From: Streptomyces sp. PCS3-D2
GTDB taxonomy: Bacteria > Actinomycetota > Actinomycetes > Streptomycetales > Streptomycetaceae
DNA: 64,000 bases
Assembly: GCF_000612545.2 (NCBI RefSeq)
Contig: NZ_CP097800.1
Span: 186,001 to 250,000, forward strand
Reading direction: 5' to 3'
Part shown: positions 62,594 to 64,000 of the stretch, in pieces
Position numbering within the stretch: the stretch's first letter is position 1
Layout of the letters: each line of letters starts with the position of its first letter
Program-made: the position numbers and the translations under genes
Notes under the pieces: model-generated
Told to the model about the DNA's origin: nothing
Seen by the model: the letters and a program-made list of their open reading frames with translations, nothing else
Databases searched by the model: none

Positions 62594-64000
62594 TCAGGGC
62601 CGCCACGCCTCGATCGGGTTGCCCAGCCAGCGGGTGTCGGCGGGGACGGACTCCCCGGCCATCACCAGGGAGGCGGGACCCAGGGTGCTGCGTGCCCCGA
62701 CCGTACTGCCGGGCAGGACGATTCCGCCCGGGCCCAGAGTGGCGCCCTCGCGGAGGACCACAGTATCCGTCCTCAAGATCCGGTCGTGGAAGAGGTGTGT
62801 CTGCAGCACGCAGCCCCGGTTCACGCTCACCCCGTCGCCCAGTGTGACCAGGTCGCTCTCGGGCAGCCAGTAGCTCTCGCACCACACGCCGCGGCCGATC
62901 CGGGCACCGAGCCCCCGCAGCCACAGGGTCATCAGCGCAGTGCCCGGCACGGATCCGGCCAACCAGGGGACGGCCAGGACCTCGACGAAGGTGTCGGCGA
63001 GCTCGTTGCGCCACACGAAGCCGCTCCACAGCGGGTGCTCTCCCGGCCGGTGCCGGCCCACCAGGAGCCACTTCGCGCCGACCGCCACGCAGCAGGCGGC
63101 CGTTCCGGCGGCCAGCAGGACGGCGCCCGAGAGCAGTACGGCGCCCCAAACGCCCAGGCCGCTCCACGCGGTCAGCGCGCTCAGCGCCGCCACGGCCAGT
63201 ACGGCCAGGGCGGCCGAACAGAACACGGGGACGAGGCGGCACAGCTCCACGAGGCCGCGCGCCCACAGCAGGCGCGCCGGCGGGTCGTAGGTCCGGCTGC
63301 GGTCGGTGTCGGCGCTGGAACGGGGCAGCCTGACCGGCGGCAGGCCCAGGTACGAGCTGCCCTTCTTGGCCTTCTTCGGTGCCGCGGAGAGCACGCCGAC
63401 CAGGCCGTCGTCCGGCACCGCGCGGCCGGGTGCGGCCATGCCGGAATTGCCCAGGAAGGCTCGGCGGCCGATCGCGGAGTGTCCGATCCGCACCCAGCCG
63501 CCGCCCAGCTCGAAGGGGGCGGTGAGGGTGTCGTCGGCCAGGAAGGCGCCTTCGCCCACCGTGGTGAGGCTCGGCAGCGCCAGTACGGTGGAGACCTCGG
63601 CGCCGCGGCCGATCTTCATGCCGAGCAGGCGCAGCCAGACCGGTGTGATCAGCCCGGCGTAGAGCGGGAAGAGGGTCTCCCTGGCCAGGTCCATCAGTTG
63701 GGTGACCGTCCAGGCCTGCCAGCCGATCCGGCTGTGCGTCGGATGGTTCCCGGCGCGCAGGCCGAGGCTGAGCAGGCGTACGGCGGCCAGTAGGAGCAGT
63801 GCGTAGGCGAGGCCGAAGGCGAGGGCCGCGGGCACTACGGCGCACAGCGCTCCGCGCAGGGCCGCGGCGAGTCCGGCGTCCGCGGGCACGAAGCTGCTCA
63901 GCACCAGCAGGGCGGGCACCGTGGCGAGGACGGGCAGCGCCGTGAGGCCGAAGCCGGTGATCCCGTACATGGCCCGCCAGTGGACGGCCCGCGGCGGGCG
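62594..64000 (-). CDS. C-terminal part of a Pls/PosA-family single-module peptide synthetase
   Basis: The frame is open to the right edge, so the N-terminal adenylation and thiolation domains lie outside the window. About 468 residues are visible. They alternate hydrophobic segments (VPALLVLSSFVPADAGLAAA, FGLAYALLLLAAVRLLSLGL, SAALAVLAVAALSALTAWSG) with acyltransferase-like left-handed beta-helix segments (STVLALPSLTTVGEGAFLAD, LGDGVSVNRGCVLQTHLFHD, REGATLGPGGIVLPGSTVGA). This pattern of membrane regions with tandem hexapeptide-like domains is diagnostic of Pls, the epsilon-poly-L-lysine synthetase, and its relatives. Only the last two of the usual three C-terminal tandem units are seen. The monomer cannot be predicted without the adenylation domain. 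Confidence 0.88.
   Translation of the reverse strand, partial: RPPRAVHWRAMYGITGFGLTALPVLATVPALLVLSSFVPADAGLAAALRGALCAVVPAALAFGLAYALLLLAAVRLLSLGLRAGNHPTHSRIGWQAWTVTQLMDLARETLFPLYAGLITPVWLRLLGMKIGRGAEVSTVLALPSLTTVGEGAFLADDTLTAPFELGGGWVRIGHSAIGRRAFLGNSGMAAPGRAVPDDGLVGVLSAAPKKAKKGSSYLGLPPVRLPRSSADTDRSRTYDPPARLLWARGLVELCRLVPVFCSAALAVLAVAALSALTAWSGLGVWGAVLLSGAVLLAAGTAACCVAVGAKWLLVGRHRPGEHPLWSGFVWRNELADTFVEVLAVPWLAGSVPGTALMTLWLRGLGARIGRGVWCESYWLPESDLVTLGDGVSVNRGCVLQTHLFHDRILRTDTVVLREGATLGPGGIVLPGSTVGARSTLGPASLVMAGESVPADTRWLGNPIEAWRP

Overview
The window is very GC-rich (around 72 percent by eye) and its genes show near-saturated G or C at third codon positions, GTG/TTG starts and short overlapping gene pairs. 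Together with the gene families present (DUF6777, DUF4360, SpoIIE-type phosphatases, VanW, STAND/NLR-TPR proteins, a Pls/PosA-like synthetase) this points to a Streptomyces chromosome or a close relative, probably an accessory rather than a core region. I saw no rRNA, tRNA, CRISPR array, insertion sequence or prophage. The first and last genes run off the window.

Layout. 1-4.5 kb: the end of a conserved hypothetical gene, then a two-gene unit made of a small helical protein with a duplicated Gly/Ala/Val motif at its C-terminus and a large NB-ARC/TPR STAND protein carrying the same motif at its N-terminus. This looks like an NLR-effector pair that signals by amyloid templating. 4.5-9.4 kb: SRPBCC protein, ClC chloride/proton exchanger, dihydrofolate-reductase-like protein, MMPL transporter. 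9.4-16.7 kb: a SigK/RskA ECF sigma factor locus with a fatty-acyl-modifying operon (FAD oxidoreductase, DUF1365, cyclopropane synthase-like methyltransferase, DUF1295, hydrolase) and a secreted His/Trp-rich protein. Three near-identical promoter-like sites (ATCC[GT]-N15-CGAA[GT]) precede sigK, the operon and the secreted gene. 16.8-18.8 kb: DUF6777 membrane protein with a long low-complexity tail.

19-23.3 kb: TetR regulator, MFS exporter, SRPBCC protein and carotenoid oxygenase; the same 20-bp operator lies in front of the TetR and MFS genes. 23.4-29.7 kb: PadR regulator behind a perfect palindrome, acyl-CoA dehydrogenase, GlxA-type AraC regulator, a stand-alone GAPDH, a strong bidirectional terminator and an orphan gltD. 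29.8-38.2 kb: serine hydrolase, hemerythrin protein, overlapping anmK and MHS-family transporter genes (cell-wall sugar recycling), NlpC/P60 hydrolase, small proteins, 2'-5' RNA ligase-like protein, enoyl-CoA hydratase. 38.2-41.2 kb: divergent Fur-family regulator and KatG catalase-peroxidase with a palindrome between them. 41.2-50.4 kb: secreted and metabolic genes, including tandem DUF4360 paralogues and a flavoprotein next to a PLP decarboxylase.

50.7-60.9 kb is a signalling and envelope block: two convergent SpoIIE phosphatases with different sensor and output modules, a VanW protein, a membrane Ser/Thr kinase with an extracellular ricin-like domain, a small lipoprotein candidate and a secreted three-repeat Cys protein. 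61.2-64 kb: an M1 metallopeptidase immediately downstream of the C-terminal membrane/acyltransferase-like part of a Pls/PosA-type synthetase, which suggests a locus making and trimming a homopoly(amino acid) such as epsilon-poly-L-lysine.
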